A stretch of 64,000 nucleotides of DNA from Chitinophagales bacterium (GTDB lineage: Bacteria; Bacteroidota; Bacteroidia; Chitinophagales; JADIYW01), in assembly GCA_020636545.1 (NCBI GenBank), contig JACJXS010000011.1, forward strand, positions 1 to 64,000, read 5' to 3'. The position numbers and the translations under genes are program-made. Below are positions 27,346-36,838 of this stretch, piece after piece. The notes under the pieces were generated by a model, which ran no database searches, was not told the DNA's origin, and saw nothing but the letters and a program-made list of their open reading frames with translations. Every line of letters starts with the position of its first letter. Positions within the stretch are counted from its first letter, which is position 1.

Positions 27346-28098
27346 TTAAGCAAGTCTTTTGCGTTTTAGAAAATATCTATTTTTAAGACTATCTATTTTC
27401 ATAGAAATTACACCTAAGACGGCCTCTTTTATAATACTTCCTGACATTTTTGATGTTCCTAATTCTCTATCTTTAAATAGAATAGGTACTTCAATTATTG
27501 GTAAATTTTGTAACCACACTGCAAATTTCATTTCAATTTGAAATGCATAACCAATAAAAACTATTTTATCTAAATCTATTTTTTGTAGTGTTTCATTTCT
27601 ATAACAAACAAAGCCCGCAGTGGTATCTTTAACTTTCATTCCTGTAATGATACGTACATATTTTGAAGCAAATGAGGATAAAAATAACCTATCCCAAGAC
27701 CAATTTTGAACGCCTCCGCCTTTTACATAACGAGAACCAACTGATAAGTAAGCACCTTTATTTTCACAAGCATCTAATAATTTTAATAAATCATCTGGAT
27801 TGTGCGAAAAATCGGCATCCATTTCAAATATATATTTATATTCACTTCGTTCCAAAGCCCACTTAAAGCCAGTAATGTAAGCAGTTCCTAAACCTAATTT
27901 GCCTCTTCTTTCTATAATGTGTACTCTTTGCGGATAAGTAAGCATTAAAGACTTAACCAAGTCGGCTGTTCCATCTGGCGAACCGTCTTCAATCACTAAT
28001 ATCTCAAATCTTTCTGAAAGATTTAGTGTGTAAGGAATTATCTTGGGGATATTTTCCTTTTCATTGTAAGTTGGTATAATAATCAGACAATCCCGCAA
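27346..28098 (-). CDS. polyprenol-phosphate mannosyltransferase-like GT2 glycosyltransferase (TTG start)
   Basis: A 250-residue GT-A enzyme. Motifs: CLIIIPTYNEKENIPKII, VIEDGSPDGTADLV, the DxD-type site in FEMDADFSHNPDDL near residue 95, SVGSRYVKGGGVQNW, and a C-terminal VPILFKDRELGTSKM. This pattern fits Dpm1/polyprenol monophosphomannose synthases that load a lipid carrier with a sugar. No C-terminal membrane helices are present. The start is TTG at 28096-28098 immediately before the conserved RDCLIIIPTYNE, with no ATG nearby. Confidence 0.87.
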   Translation of the reverse strand: MRDCLIIIPTYNEKENIPKIIPYTLNLSERFEILVIEDGSPDGTADLVKSLMLTYPQRVHIIERRGKLGLGTAYITGFKWALERSEYKYIFEMDADFSHNPDDLLKLLDACENKGAYLSVGSRYVKGGGVQNWSWDRLFLSSFASKYVRIITGMKVKDTTAGFVCYRNETLQKIDLDKIVFIGYAFQIEMKFAVWLQNLPIIEVPILFKDRELGTSKMSGSIIKEAVLGVISMKIDSLKNRYFLKRKRLA

Positions 28099-28167
28099 AG
28101 TGTAATTTTTAACAAAAATATGTTTTATATTACAATTAGAAAATTAAATTATGGATTTTTAAGCATA

Positions 28168-29829
28168 TTACTTTTCATAAAAAAGCGAATTGCTTTTTAC
28201 AAAGTCATCATATTGCTTTTTATTTCGGATAATATCGTATTTATTTTTGGGTTTTATTTGCCATTGCCAATTAAAACCACTGAGTCTATAATTTGGTGGA
28301 CTAATTTTTTTCATGGGTGTAAATGTTGCCTCTGGTGCATTTTTTAATTTCAATCGGTCAATTTCGCCATTTTTAAAATAAATCGCAATATTTCCTGACG
28401 TAGATTGGTTACCTCCAATATATCCTTTATTATCATCTTTTATAAAATATATACTCTCTGAACTACCATCTACATCCATCAAAACAATTTTATTATCCCT
28501 AATAAAAATATTAATTATTTTACCTTTAATTTGATTGAATATTTCATTTTCTACCCAATGAATAATAAATGCATTTCCAAAAACGGAAATATGACTTATT
28601 TTATCGTTCTCTGAATAAATATAAATAGAATCACCGCTTAACTGCAATGAATCTATCCATAAAATCGGGTTATAGTATAACTTAAAAACATCATTCAGTT
28701 GTGTATAATATAAGGAATCACAAACGGCGGATAAATTTCTACGAAACATTTTTGTATGATGATAGGCATGCATTATTTTGAGAGAATCAATTTGTATAGT
28801 ACTATCTTCATCAAATGTTTGATGTGCAATTTTATAAGAAATCAAAGTATCAGCACTCATAAACATTGTATCTTGCTTTTGAATGGTATCTTCTTTATTT
28901 ACTGAAACATTGATTAATAGAGGATCTTTTGTTGCACGTACATATTGAGTTTTATCAATATATAAAGAATGCCCGCTCAGAATAGTAACATTTTCTGAGG
29001 TATCTTGAAATGAAACATTACCTTGTGCAATAGCATTCTTTGTTTTATTGTCATAATTAATAGTATCCCCTTTTATAATGCTATTATCCTTAGTGATCGC
29101 TGTATTTTTATCAAAAGTAGCTTTCTCCGTTTTGGTATCAAAACTTCCTTTATCTGTATAAATTATATTTCCGTCTTTGTTGGTAATTTTTGTTTTTGCA
29201 ATAAAATAAACAATTTCATCATTGATATTATATCGCATAGAATCTGACACGATAGTTGTTTCTTTTGTATTTAGTACAACATTTTTATAAAAAACAGCTT
29301 CTCCATTTTGATGATAATAATAAGCAATTTGTGAAGTTAGAATCGTCTCATCTTTGACCATTCTTCCGCCAGTATTATAATAGCCAATATCAGAAGCAGT
29401 ATTATAATAAATCTCAGGTGCTGTCAAAACCATTTTCTTATCTTTCATAATGGCATTTCCAGTTAAACGAGCTTGCTTTTGGTCGCCAAAATATTCTAAA
29501 AAATTACCCCAAATATCAATAGAATCGCCATTTTTTAGGTGTAATGGATTACCGTAAGCTGTTAAATAATTAGCTGTAATATCTAAAATAGCACTATCAC
29601 ACCACATATAAGCACTGCTATCTTTTAATTGTACATTTCCAATTAGTTTTCGATACTCTCCCCATTCCCAATTTTCATAAATTAAAGAATCTGTTTTTTG
29701 AATTTGAATCTTCTTTTCAGGAGCTTTAGTTTCAATAAATGGTGGAAATAATTTTGACTTATCTATTGTTTGAGCTATGCTTTTGCCAAAACATACAATA
29801 CAAAATAAAACAAGATATATTCTGTTCAT
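28168..29829 (-). CDS. OstA/LptA-like periplasmic protein
   Basis: A 553-residue secreted protein with signal peptide NRIYLVLFCIVCFGKSIAQ. From about residue 45 it shows repeated OstA-type beta strands: LIGNVQLKDSSAYMWCDSA, YLTAYGNPLHLKNGDSIDIW, ARLTGNAIMKDKKMVL and EAVFYKNVVLNTKETTIVSD. Such proteins are thought to bridge lipopolysaccharide through the periplasm. At 553 residues it is much longer than enterobacterial LptA, as in other Bacteroidota. It sits 39 bp downstream of the MCE gene, with LptD encoded divergently two genes away. Confidence 0.88.
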   Translation of the reverse strand: MNRIYLVLFCIVCFGKSIAQTIDKSKLFPPFIETKAPEKKIQIQKTDSLIYENWEWGEYRKLIGNVQLKDSSAYMWCDSAILDITANYLTAYGNPLHLKNGDSIDIWGNFLEYFGDQKQARLTGNAIMKDKKMVLTAPEIYYNTASDIGYYNTGGRMVKDETILTSQIAYYYHQNGEAVFYKNVVLNTKETTIVSDSMRYNINDEIVYFIAKTKITNKDGNIIYTDKGSFDTKTEKATFDKNTAITKDNSIIKGDTINYDNKTKNAIAQGNVSFQDTSENVTILSGHSLYIDKTQYVRATKDPLLINVSVNKEDTIQKQDTMFMSADTLISYKIAHQTFDEDSTIQIDSLKIMHAYHHTKMFRRNLSAVCDSLYYTQLNDVFKLYYNPILWIDSLQLSGDSIYIYSENDKISHISVFGNAFIIHWVENEIFNQIKGKIINIFIRDNKIVLMDVDGSSESIYFIKDDNKGYIGGNQSTSGNIAIYFKNGEIDRLKLKNAPEATFTPMKKISPPNYRLSGFNWQWQIKPKNKYDIIRNKKQYDDFVKSNSLFYEK

Positions 29830-29868
29830 TTGGGCAAATTCAGCGATTCAATCAATATCGAAAAATCA

Positions 29869-30909
29869 TCACTTATTGTCGATAATCTTTACTTTTTTCT
29901 TAGAAACAATATCTAAAGAATCTTGTGGTGTATCAACAGTAATATGTTTTGATTTATCAATTAAAGAAAGACTGATATACTTTTTAGGATTTTTCTTCAA
30001 GTCTGCTAATAAATCATTTAAAGATTTAATAGTTCCTAGAACATCTTTATACAATGCATCATCATTCAGCAATTTAGCAATACTACCATCACCTTCATTT
30101 ACTTTTTTAAGTGTAGTTTGTAATTGCTCTAAAGTATTTTTTGCAGAAGCAACCGTACTTTCCAAATCCATAACCGCTAACTTTCCAGAAAGCGTATTAA
30201 AGTTGGTAAGAATACTATCAATCTTTCCAGTTTCTTTATTAAATGAAGCTGTCAAATTATTGACATTTGTTAGAATGCCATGTAAGTTTGATTTTTCTTC
30301 TGTAAAAGTATTGTCTAAAGTTTTAGCTAACTTATTTACAGATTGTAAAGTCCCTGATAAATCAGTCATAGCTTTCGTTAATAAATTATTTTCTCCACTA
30401 CCTAAAGAATTATTCAAATTATTGACCATACCTGTAACAGAAGTCATTAAAGAATCTAATTTAGGTTTCACATCTGCAAATAAATCCACCGCTTGATCTA
30501 GCGTGTTTCCAATAGAAATACAAGATAGTGTATCTTGTTCTGTTGCATATTCGGTGCTTGTTCCACGCATTAAAGCAATACCCATTTTTCCTAACATATC
30601 TAAAGCAACAATCGCAAATTTACTATCTTTAGGTACATCAATATCTGAATCTAATTTTAAAATAAAAATTGCTTTATTAGGATATTTAGGGCTTCGAGAA
30701 ATAGTAACTTCAGATACACGACCAATACCAACGCCATTTTCTAAAACTTGATTTGATGGTAATAATCCACCTGTTTGGTCTGCATAACAAACAATATATT
30801 TACTTGAAGAAAATACATCTTCTCCTTTTAAATATTTATACCCTAAAATAAAAGCTATTATTCCAATAATCGTTAATGCTCCAACAGTAAATTCATTCTT
30901 ATGTTTCAC
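29869..30909 (-). CDS. MCE/MlaD family protein (GTG start)
   Basis: A 346-residue protein with one N-terminal membrane anchor (FTVGALTIIGIIAFILGYKY) and one MCE domain, residues ~40-120 (YADQTGGLLPSNQVLENGVG, GRVSEVTI). A long helical or coiled C-terminal part rich in Asn/Leu/Thr (LNNSLGSGENNLLTKAM) follows. MCE proteins form hexameric lipid-binding rings between membranes, so phospholipid traffic is the likely role. No MlaE/MlaF permease genes are adjacent. The start is GTG 30907-30909. Upstream neighbour: the amidase (32 bp). Confidence 0.88.
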   Translation of the reverse strand: MKHKNEFTVGALTIIGIIAFILGYKYLKGEDVFSSSKYIVCYADQTGGLLPSNQVLENGVGIGRVSEVTISRSPKYPNKAIFILKLDSDIDVPKDSKFAIVALDMLGKMGIALMRGTSTEYATEQDTLSCISIGNTLDQAVDLFADVKPKLDSLMTSVTGMVNNLNNSLGSGENNLLTKAMTDLSGTLQSVNKLAKTLDNTFTEEKSNLHGILTNVNNLTASFNKETGKIDSILTNFNTLSGKLAVMDLESTVASAKNTLEQLQTTLKKVNEGDGSIAKLLNDDALYKDVLGTIKSLNDLLADLKKNPKKYISLSLIDKSKHITVDTPQDSLDIVSKKKVKIIDNK

Positions 30910-30941
30910 TCTAATTTGTTATTTCTCACAAATATAAAAAA

Positions 30942-32174
30942 TTATTTTAAATATTTTTTTGATTCTGCAAGAGATAAACGAACACCATCTTTATAAACTG
31001 TGATAAATGCATCTGAATAGCCAATTTTTCTGACTTTAGCTTGCATCAAAATGGCATTTGCATAATTATCTATTGGCTCTGTAAGATATTTATATAAACC
31101 ATCTATTTTTTCATAATGTATTTTTACATCTGAATGATAGATTTTATGACTTTGAGGAAACAAAGTAGAACCAGCAGTAAGTTGAATTTTATATTCAATT
31201 CCATTAGATGATGCTACATTATTTGAACTATTAGGACTTTCAATTGGTGGAGTAATTTTTACATTATCCGTATCTGTTTTTGCTTCTAAAATAGGCTTGA
31301 TTTCTTCAGTATCTTCTTTGGTTGGCACATTGATTGGTTCTGGTTTTACAACAATCGGATTTGTTTTGATAGGATTTTTTTCAATATATGTTTTATAATC
31401 TAAAAATGCGTGATATACAGATTCCGCCATATCATTTTGACCATTCTCTGAAGTTAAAAATTTTTCTTCTTTTGGATTGGTTAAGAAACCAGTTTCAATC
31501 AAAATAGAAGGGCAAGTTGTACGGTATAAAACCCAAAATCCTGCTTGTTTTACACCTCTGTTAAAACGTTTTAAATCATTCGCAAAATAATTTTGTACTC
31601 GTCCTGCTAAAAATGAACTTTGTTCAATATTTGCATTTTGTGCAAGTGAAAGTGCTATCAAACTTTCAGGCGAATCTGGGTCAAAACCATCGTAAGTTTT
31701 CTTATAATCTTTTTCCAATTTGATTACGGAGTTTTCACGAATCGCAACATCTAAGTTGGCTTCTGTTTTATGCAAACCCATTAAAAAGGTTTCAGAACCA
31801 TAAGCTGAAGTGTTTACATTTGCATTACAATGTATGGAAACAAATAAATCAGCTTTATTTTTATTTGCAATTGCTGCTCTTTCTTCTAATGGAATAAATA
31901 CATCCGTTTTACGAGTATAAATAACTTTAATATTTGGATAATTTTGCTCTATAAGTTTTCCTACTTTCAAAACAATAGCAAGCGTAACATCTTTTTCATG
32001 TGAATGTCCCGAATAGCCTTTACAACCAGCGTCATGTCCGCCATGACCAGCATCTAAAACAATAGTCTTAAACTTAAATTCAGCATAAGCGTATTGGCTT
32101 TGTAAAAAGAATATACAGATAAAAAGTAAGGAAGATTTTATAATTGAAGTAATAACATTATTTTTGGTGTTCAT
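30942..32174 (-). CDS. N-acetylmuramoyl-L-alanine amidase (AmiC-like)
   Basis: A 410-residue secreted zinc amidase that cleaves stem peptides from peptidoglycan, used in cell separation. Signal peptide: IIKSSLLFICIFFLQSQYAYA. Zinc ligands are His in VLDAGHGGHDAG, Glu in HSHEKDVT and His in LFVSIHCNAN; the catalytic Glu is in PSILIETGFLTNP. After ~290 comes a Pro/Thr-rich linker and a C-terminal domain (EYKIQLTAGSTLFP, YKYLTEPIDNYANAILMQAK) resembling SPOR-type peptidoglycan binding. Only 11 bp separate its ATG from the divergent lptD start. Confidence 0.92.
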   Translation of the reverse strand: MNTKNNVITSIIKSSLLFICIFFLQSQYAYAEFKFKTIVLDAGHGGHDAGCKGYSGHSHEKDVTLAIVLKVGKLIEQNYPNIKVIYTRKTDVFIPLEERAAIANKNKADLFVSIHCNANVNTSAYGSETFLMGLHKTEANLDVAIRENSVIKLEKDYKKTYDGFDPDSPESLIALSLAQNANIEQSSFLAGRVQNYFANDLKRFNRGVKQAGFWVLYRTTCPSILIETGFLTNPKEEKFLTSENGQNDMAESVYHAFLDYKTYIEKNPIKTNPIVVKPEPINVPTKEDTEEIKPILEAKTDTDNVKITPPIESPNSSNNVASSNGIEYKIQLTAGSTLFPQSHKIYHSDVKIHYEKIDGLYKYLTEPIDNYANAILMQAKVRKIGYSDAFITVYKDGVRLSLAESKKYLK

Positions 32175-32185
32175 AAAATTACTTT

Positions 32186-34936
32186 TTGGGTTATCAAAAG
32201 ATATATCGTTTATTCGTATTTATTAGTTGCATTATATCGTTTGGATTAGGCTTCAGTCAATCAGACAGCATAAACAATGCCAATCTTATAGATACGATAC
32301 AATCTATTGATACAAATATAGTGAGATTGGATACATTATTGCAAAATGAGAATTCCACAAATGTGGAAGTTCAGACCTATAAAATTGCAGATGACCAACT
32401 AGAAGATATTGTAAAATATAAAGCAAAGGACTCGATTATATACTCTATTAGTGATAAAACAATGTATTTATATGGAGAAGCCAATATTTCATATCAAGAA
32501 ATGCAAATGTGGGCAACACAAATTCGTTATAATTGGGACAATGGCGAAGTTACAGCACTCGGTGGAATGAATGATACTACTGGATATTATGACAAAGTTT
32601 ACTTTACACAAGCAGGAGAAAATTTTGAGGCAGATTCAGCACGATTTAATTTTAAAACTAAAAAGGGAAAGAGCTTTGGTTTAGTAACCAAACAGTTAGA
32701 TGGATTTTTACATTCTGAAACTGTGAAAGTAATGAATGAAGATATGTTCTATGCTAAAAATGCTCGCTATACAACCTGTGATTTGGACCACCCACATTTC
32801 TATGTTGAAATTGCAAAAGCTAAAGTCGTAAAAGATAAGTTTATCGTAGGAAAACCAGCTGACCTTGTGATTGCAGATGTTCGGACACCTCTTTTTTTAC
32901 CCTTTGCTTTTATTCCAAATATCAATAAAAAAGAAAAGCAAGGCTCAGGTTTAATTTTTCCAACTTATGGAGACCAACAAGATTTAGGATTTTTCTTAAA
33001 AGGTTTAGGTTATTATCATAAAATCAATGAAAAAATGGATATATCTACCACTGTAGATATTTATACATTAGGAAGTTGGGCAATAAACCTTACCTCTTCT
33101 TATAAAAAGTTATACAAATTATACGGTAATTTTAATATGAATGTTGGACAAGTACGGAGAGGATTTGCCAACGAAAAACGAAATCCAAACTATACAAAAC
33201 CTCCTATTGATTTTAGTGTAAATTGGAACTTAAATCTCGATCCAAAACGATTGTATAATGCCACATTTGGATTAAGTTTAAACGTTGTTAGTAGCAGACG
33301 TTATCAGCAATTAAGCAACCAAGATCCATTGAAAGTGGTATCCAATACTTTTACATCAAGTATTAGTTATAATAAAACATTTCCAGGAAAACCATTCTCA
33401 TTAGGCATTTCAAGCAATTATGTTCAGAATACTGAAACTAAAGCTGTTACACTTACCTTGCCAAATTTTAATTTTGCAGTTACTAGAATTAATCCTTTTG
33501 AGAAGAAAATAAGAAGTACTTCAAGAAAATGGTATGAAGAAATTGGCTTTAGTTATTCATTAAATGCAGTGAATAATATCAATACTTATGATTCTATTTT
33601 CTTTAAAAGAGAAACATTAAACAGAATGAAAAATGGTATTGTTCAAAATTTACCTATCTCTGCAAATTTTAGATTGTTTAAATTCTTAAATTTCAACACT
33701 ACTTTTAATTATACTGAACGTTGGCATTTTTATTATACCGACAGAGTATTTAGAGATACTTTGACGTATTTTGATACCAGAGATAGTGTATATAAATTAA
33801 GAAGAAACGTTACCGAAATTGATACAACTTATAAGTTCAATACAAATAGAAACTTTGGATTAAATTTAGGTTTAAGTACTAATCTTTATGGAACTTTTCA
33901 ATTCAAAAAATCTAAATTGATGGCAATACGGCACACTTTTCGACCATCGATGAGTTTTAATTTTACACCAGACTTTAGTAAGCCTTTATGGAATGCTTGG
34001 CGAACCGTTCAGACTGATACATCAGGCAGAACAACAGACTATTCGAGATATGAATATACACAATTTGGTGGTCCTTCTAAAGGAAAAAATGCAAGTATCA
34101 ACTTCAATTTTTCTAATACTTTGGAAATAAAAATAAAATCTAAAAAAGATACAATTACTGGAACACGGAAAATAACCTTATTAGATGCTTTGAATTTTGG
34201 TGTTGGATATAATTTTGCTGCTGAAAAATTCAAATTAAATTTCTCAGGAATTTCAGGAAGTACGCATATTACAGACAAATTAAATATGAATTTCAGAGTG
34301 GGTATGGATCCTTACGCACTAGATACAAATGGTGTACGGATAAATGAATTTTATTTTAAACATAAAAAAAGATTTTTTCGATTTACAGGAATGGATATAA
34401 GTTTGAATGGGTCTTACACTTCTAAAAAATATAACAATAGTGGAACGATGCGTATGCAACAAGAACAAGGTTTGGATTTATCGCCAACTTTCAGAAATAT
34501 TTATCAATTAGGTTATTATAATTTTGATATACCTTGGAGCATTAATTATAATTATTCTTTGAATTGGAGCAAATCATTTGTCAATAAAAAAGATACGAAT
34601 ATCATTACGCAAGCAATAGGAATTGGATTGGATTTTAATATCACATCTAAGTGGAAAATCAATGTAAATACAGGATTTGACCTAACCAATAAACGAGTAA
34701 CTAGAACAGATATTAGTGTCGTTCGTGATTTGCATTGTTGGCAATTGGAAATGCGTTGGTCGCCAATTGCTGCACAACAATCTTTCTTTATCACAATTTA
34801 TGTCAAATCTCAACAATTTAATTTCTTACGATTACAAAAACAAAAATCCTTCTTTGACTCAGGATTCTTCGGTTCAGGTGGTGCTGGTATGGGTGGTTTA
34901 GGAAATATGATGGGTGGAGTTGCCAATACATTCTAA
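32186..34936 (+). CDS. lptD: LptD-like lipopolysaccharide assembly outer-membrane protein (TTG start)
   Basis: A 916-residue protein with signal sequence RLFVFISCIISFGLGFSQ, an N-terminal OstA-type periplasmic domain (YLYGEANISYQEMQMWATQI, EVTALGGMNDTTGYYDKV) and a long C-terminal beta-barrel with alternating aromatic strands ending near FFITIYVKSQQFNFL. It would insert lipopolysaccharide into the outer leaflet. The start must be TTG 32186: an in-frame TAA lies at 32174-32176 and no ATG occurs before the signal peptide. The Gly/Met-rich C-terminus (SGGAGMGGLGNMMGG) is typical of the Bacteroidota version. Confidence 0.88.
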   Translation: MGYQKIYRLFVFISCIISFGLGFSQSDSINNANLIDTIQSIDTNIVRLDTLLQNENSTNVEVQTYKIADDQLEDIVKYKAKDSIIYSISDKTMYLYGEANISYQEMQMWATQIRYNWDNGEVTALGGMNDTTGYYDKVYFTQAGENFEADSARFNFKTKKGKSFGLVTKQLDGFLHSETVKVMNEDMFYAKNARYTTCDLDHPHFYVEIAKAKVVKDKFIVGKPADLVIADVRTPLFLPFAFIPNINKKEKQGSGLIFPTYGDQQDLGFFLKGLGYYHKINEKMDISTTVDIYTLGSWAINLTSSYKKLYKLYGNFNMNVGQVRRGFANEKRNPNYTKPPIDFSVNWNLNLDPKRLYNATFGLSLNVVSSRRYQQLSNQDPLKVVSNTFTSSISYNKTFPGKPFSLGISSNYVQNTETKAVTLTLPNFNFAVTRINPFEKKIRSTSRKWYEEIGFSYSLNAVNNINTYDSIFFKRETLNRMKNGIVQNLPISANFRLFKFLNFNTTFNYTERWHFYYTDRVFRDTLTYFDTRDSVYKLRRNVTEIDTTYKFNTNRNFGLNLGLSTNLYGTFQFKKSKLMAIRHTFRPSMSFNFTPDFSKPLWNAWRTVQTDTSGRTTDYSRYEYTQFGGPSKGKNASINFNFSNTLEIKIKSKKDTITGTRKITLLDALNFGVGYNFAAEKFKLNFSGISGSTHITDKLNMNFRVGMDPYALDTNGVRINEFYFKHKKRFFRFTGMDISLNGSYTSKKYNNSGTMRMQQEQGLDLSPTFRNIYQLGYYNFDIPWSINYNYSLNWSKSFVNKKDTNIITQAIGIGLDFNITSKWKINVNTGFDLTNKRVTRTDISVVRDLHCWQLEMRWSPIAAQQSFFITIYVKSQQFNFLRLQKQKSFFDSGFFGSGGAGMGGLGNMMGGVANTF

Positions 34937-34970
34937 AAATTTTGTATTTTTACATAAACGGATTAAAACT

Positions 34971-35123
34971 ATGCTCGAATTAATTAAAGATTTAAGTCAG
35001 TTTCTATGGGAACGCAAACAATGGTGGTTATTTCCATTGATAATTAGTTTAATTCTAGTGGCATTGTTAATTGTATTTGGTGGTTCAACTGCTGTAACGC
35101 CATTTGTTTATTCCATCTTCTAA
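34971..35123 (+). CDS. DUF5989 small membrane protein
   Basis: A 50-residue protein: MLELIKDLSQFLWERKQWWL, a single membrane helix PLIISLILVALLIVFGG, then STAVTPFVYSIF. This is the DUF5989 pattern, usually found directly before an SxtJ-like gene. ATG 34971 is chosen because it gives the family N-terminus; an upstream in-frame ATG overlaps lptD. The stop overlaps the next gene as TAATG. Function unknown. Confidence 0.85.
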   Translation: MLELIKDLSQFLWERKQWWLFPLIISLILVALLIVFGGSTAVTPFVYSIF

Positions 35124-35449
35124 TGCAATTTATTAAGCAAAATAAAGAGATTTTTATTCAAATTATTGTCTTCAGTATTATAGGCATTGGATTGCATAAA
35201 ACATTTTTACTTTATTGGTCTTTAGGGTTAATTATTTTATTATTTATACCGCAATTGGCTTCCAAATATATTGACATTTTAAATAGATTCATTCATTTAT
35301 TTGGCTATATTTTAAAAACAATATTATTTAGTATTTTATTTGTATTCATCCTTTGTCCTGTAGCCATTTTCAAGAAAAAAAGTAATAAAATGGGCTATAT
35401 TCATCGAAATATAATTTTGAGCAAAAAATCATTTGAAAAAATGTGGTAA
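35123..35449 (+). CDS. SxtJ-like membrane protein
   Basis: A 108-residue protein with three or four hydrophobic segments (FIQIIVFSIIGIGLH, FLLYWSLGLIILLFIPQLAS, YILKTILFSILFVFILCPVA) and a basic, Lys-rich C-terminus. The LNRFIHLFGYILKTILFSIL stretch is typical of SxtJ-family proteins, named after a saxitoxin-cluster gene but widespread elsewhere. Coupled by TAATG to DUF5989. Elsewhere the pair usually goes with a carbamoyltransferase, which is absent here. Function unknown. Confidence 0.78.
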   Translation: MQFIKQNKEIFIQIIVFSIIGIGLHKTFLLYWSLGLIILLFIPQLASKYIDILNRFIHLFGYILKTILFSILFVFILCPVAIFKKKSNKMGYIHRNIILSKKSFEKMW

Positions 35450-35489
35450 TTGCTAATATTCAGATACCAAAGAATTGCTAAAAAATCAC

Positions 35490-35497
35490 TATCTTTG
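35490..35497 (+). promoter_or_regulatory. -7 box TATCTTTG upstream of ffh
   Basis: Matches TAnnTTTG and lies 23 bp before the ffh ATG. No good TTTG is seen at the -33 position, so the promoter call rests on the -7 box. Confidence 0.5.
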
Positions 35498-35520
35498 CAA
35501 CAATTTTAAAGCAAAGTTTT

Positions 35521-36825
35521 ATGTTTGAGAATTTACAGGATAAATTAGAAGGAGCGTTTAAAAACCTTAAAGGTCAAGGAAAAATAACGGATATTAATAT
35601 TGCTACAACCGTGAAGGAAATCCGTAGAGCATTGGTTGATGCCGACGTAAACTATAAAATTGCTAAAGAATTTACAGATACAATTAAGGGTAAAGCATTA
35701 GGACAAAATGTACTAACAGCAGTTTCTCCAGGTCAATTAATGGTCAAAATTGTAAGCGATGAATTGACCGAATTGATGGGTGGAACCGTTACTGAATTGA
35801 ACGTAAAAGAAAAACCAACAATTATTTTAATTTCAGGACTACAAGGTTCAGGAAAAACTACATTTTCTGGTAAATTATCTTACTATTTAAAAAATAAATT
35901 AAAAAAATCTCCTTTATTGGTAGCTTGCGACGTTTATAGACCAGCTGCGATTGAGCAGTTGAAAGTATTGGGTGAGCAAAATAAAGTGGAAGTTTATGCT
36001 GAAATTGAGAATAAAAATCCAGTAGAAATTGCACAAAATGCAATTAATTATGCGAATCAAAAGGGTTATAATGTCATCATTATAGATACTGCAGGTCGTT
36101 TAGCTGTTGATGAGCAAATGATGCAAGAAATTTATGATGTAAAAACTGCAATTAAACCAACAGAAACTTTATTTGTCGTGGATTCCATGACAGGACAAGA
36201 TGCAGTGAATACAGCAAAAGCCTTCAATGATAGAATTAATTTTGATGGTGTTGTATTAACCAAATTAGATGGTGATACAAGAGGTGGAGCTGCTTTATCT
36301 ATTAAATATACCGTAAATAAACCTATAAAATTTGTAAGCCGTGGTGAAAAAATGGAAACGTTAGACGTTTTCTTCCCAGATAGAATGGCACAGAGAATAT
36401 TAGGTATGGGTGATATCGTTTCATTCGTTGAAAAAGCCCAAGAACAATTCGATGAAAAAGAAGCTCAAAAATTAAGTAAGAAAATTGCTAAAAACCAATT
36501 TGATTTTGATGACTTTTTACAACAAATCAATCAAATCAGAAAGATGGGTAACTTAAAAGATTTATTAGGTATGATACCTGGCGTTGGTAAAGCAATGAAA
36601 GATATTGATATTGATGATAATGCTTTCAAGAAAATTGAAGCTATGATATTTTCTATGACGCCTCATGAAAGAGCCAATCCAGATGTTTTAAATGGCAAAA
36701 GAAGAGAACGTATTGCAAAAGGAAGTGGTAGTTCAATTCAAGATGTCAATAATTTTGTCAAGCAATTTGACCAAATGAAAGTGATGATGAAGCGTTTCCA
36801 AGGAATGGGAATGAAACAAAAATAG
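35521..36825 (+). CDS. ffh: signal recognition particle protein Ffh
   Basis: SRP54 GTPase that delivers ribosomes making membrane proteins to the translocon. N domain: ENLQDKLEGAFKNLKGQGKI. G domain: P-loop SGLQGSGKTTFSGKLS near residue 107, CDVYRPAAIEQL, IIDTAGRLAVDEQM, LTKLDGDTRGGAALS. M domain: FDDFLQQINQIRKMGNLKDL, MTPHERANPDVLNGKRRERI and the Met-rich tail MKVMMKRFQGMGMKQK. Length 434 is normal. No SRP RNA gene was recognised nearby. Confidence 0.97.
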   Translation: MFENLQDKLEGAFKNLKGQGKITDINIATTVKEIRRALVDADVNYKIAKEFTDTIKGKALGQNVLTAVSPGQLMVKIVSDELTELMGGTVTELNVKEKPTIILISGLQGSGKTTFSGKLSYYLKNKLKKSPLLVACDVYRPAAIEQLKVLGEQNKVEVYAEIENKNPVEIAQNAINYANQKGYNVIIIDTAGRLAVDEQMMQEIYDVKTAIKPTETLFVVDSMTGQDAVNTAKAFNDRINFDGVVLTKLDGDTRGGAALSIKYTVNKPIKFVSRGEKMETLDVFFPDRMAQRILGMGDIVSFVEKAQEQFDEKEAQKLSKKIAKNQFDFDDFLQQINQIRKMGNLKDLLGMIPGVGKAMKDIDIDDNAFKKIEAMIFSMTPHERANPDVLNGKRRERIAKGSGSSIQDVNNFVKQFDQMKVMMKRFQGMGMKQK

Positions 36826-36838
36826 GCTTAAGATACTT

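Noticed and set aside
29777..30496. Long plus-strand open frame opposite the OstA/MCE genes
   Set aside because: It spans two real minus-strand genes with clear motifs; its own translation has no recognisable domain.
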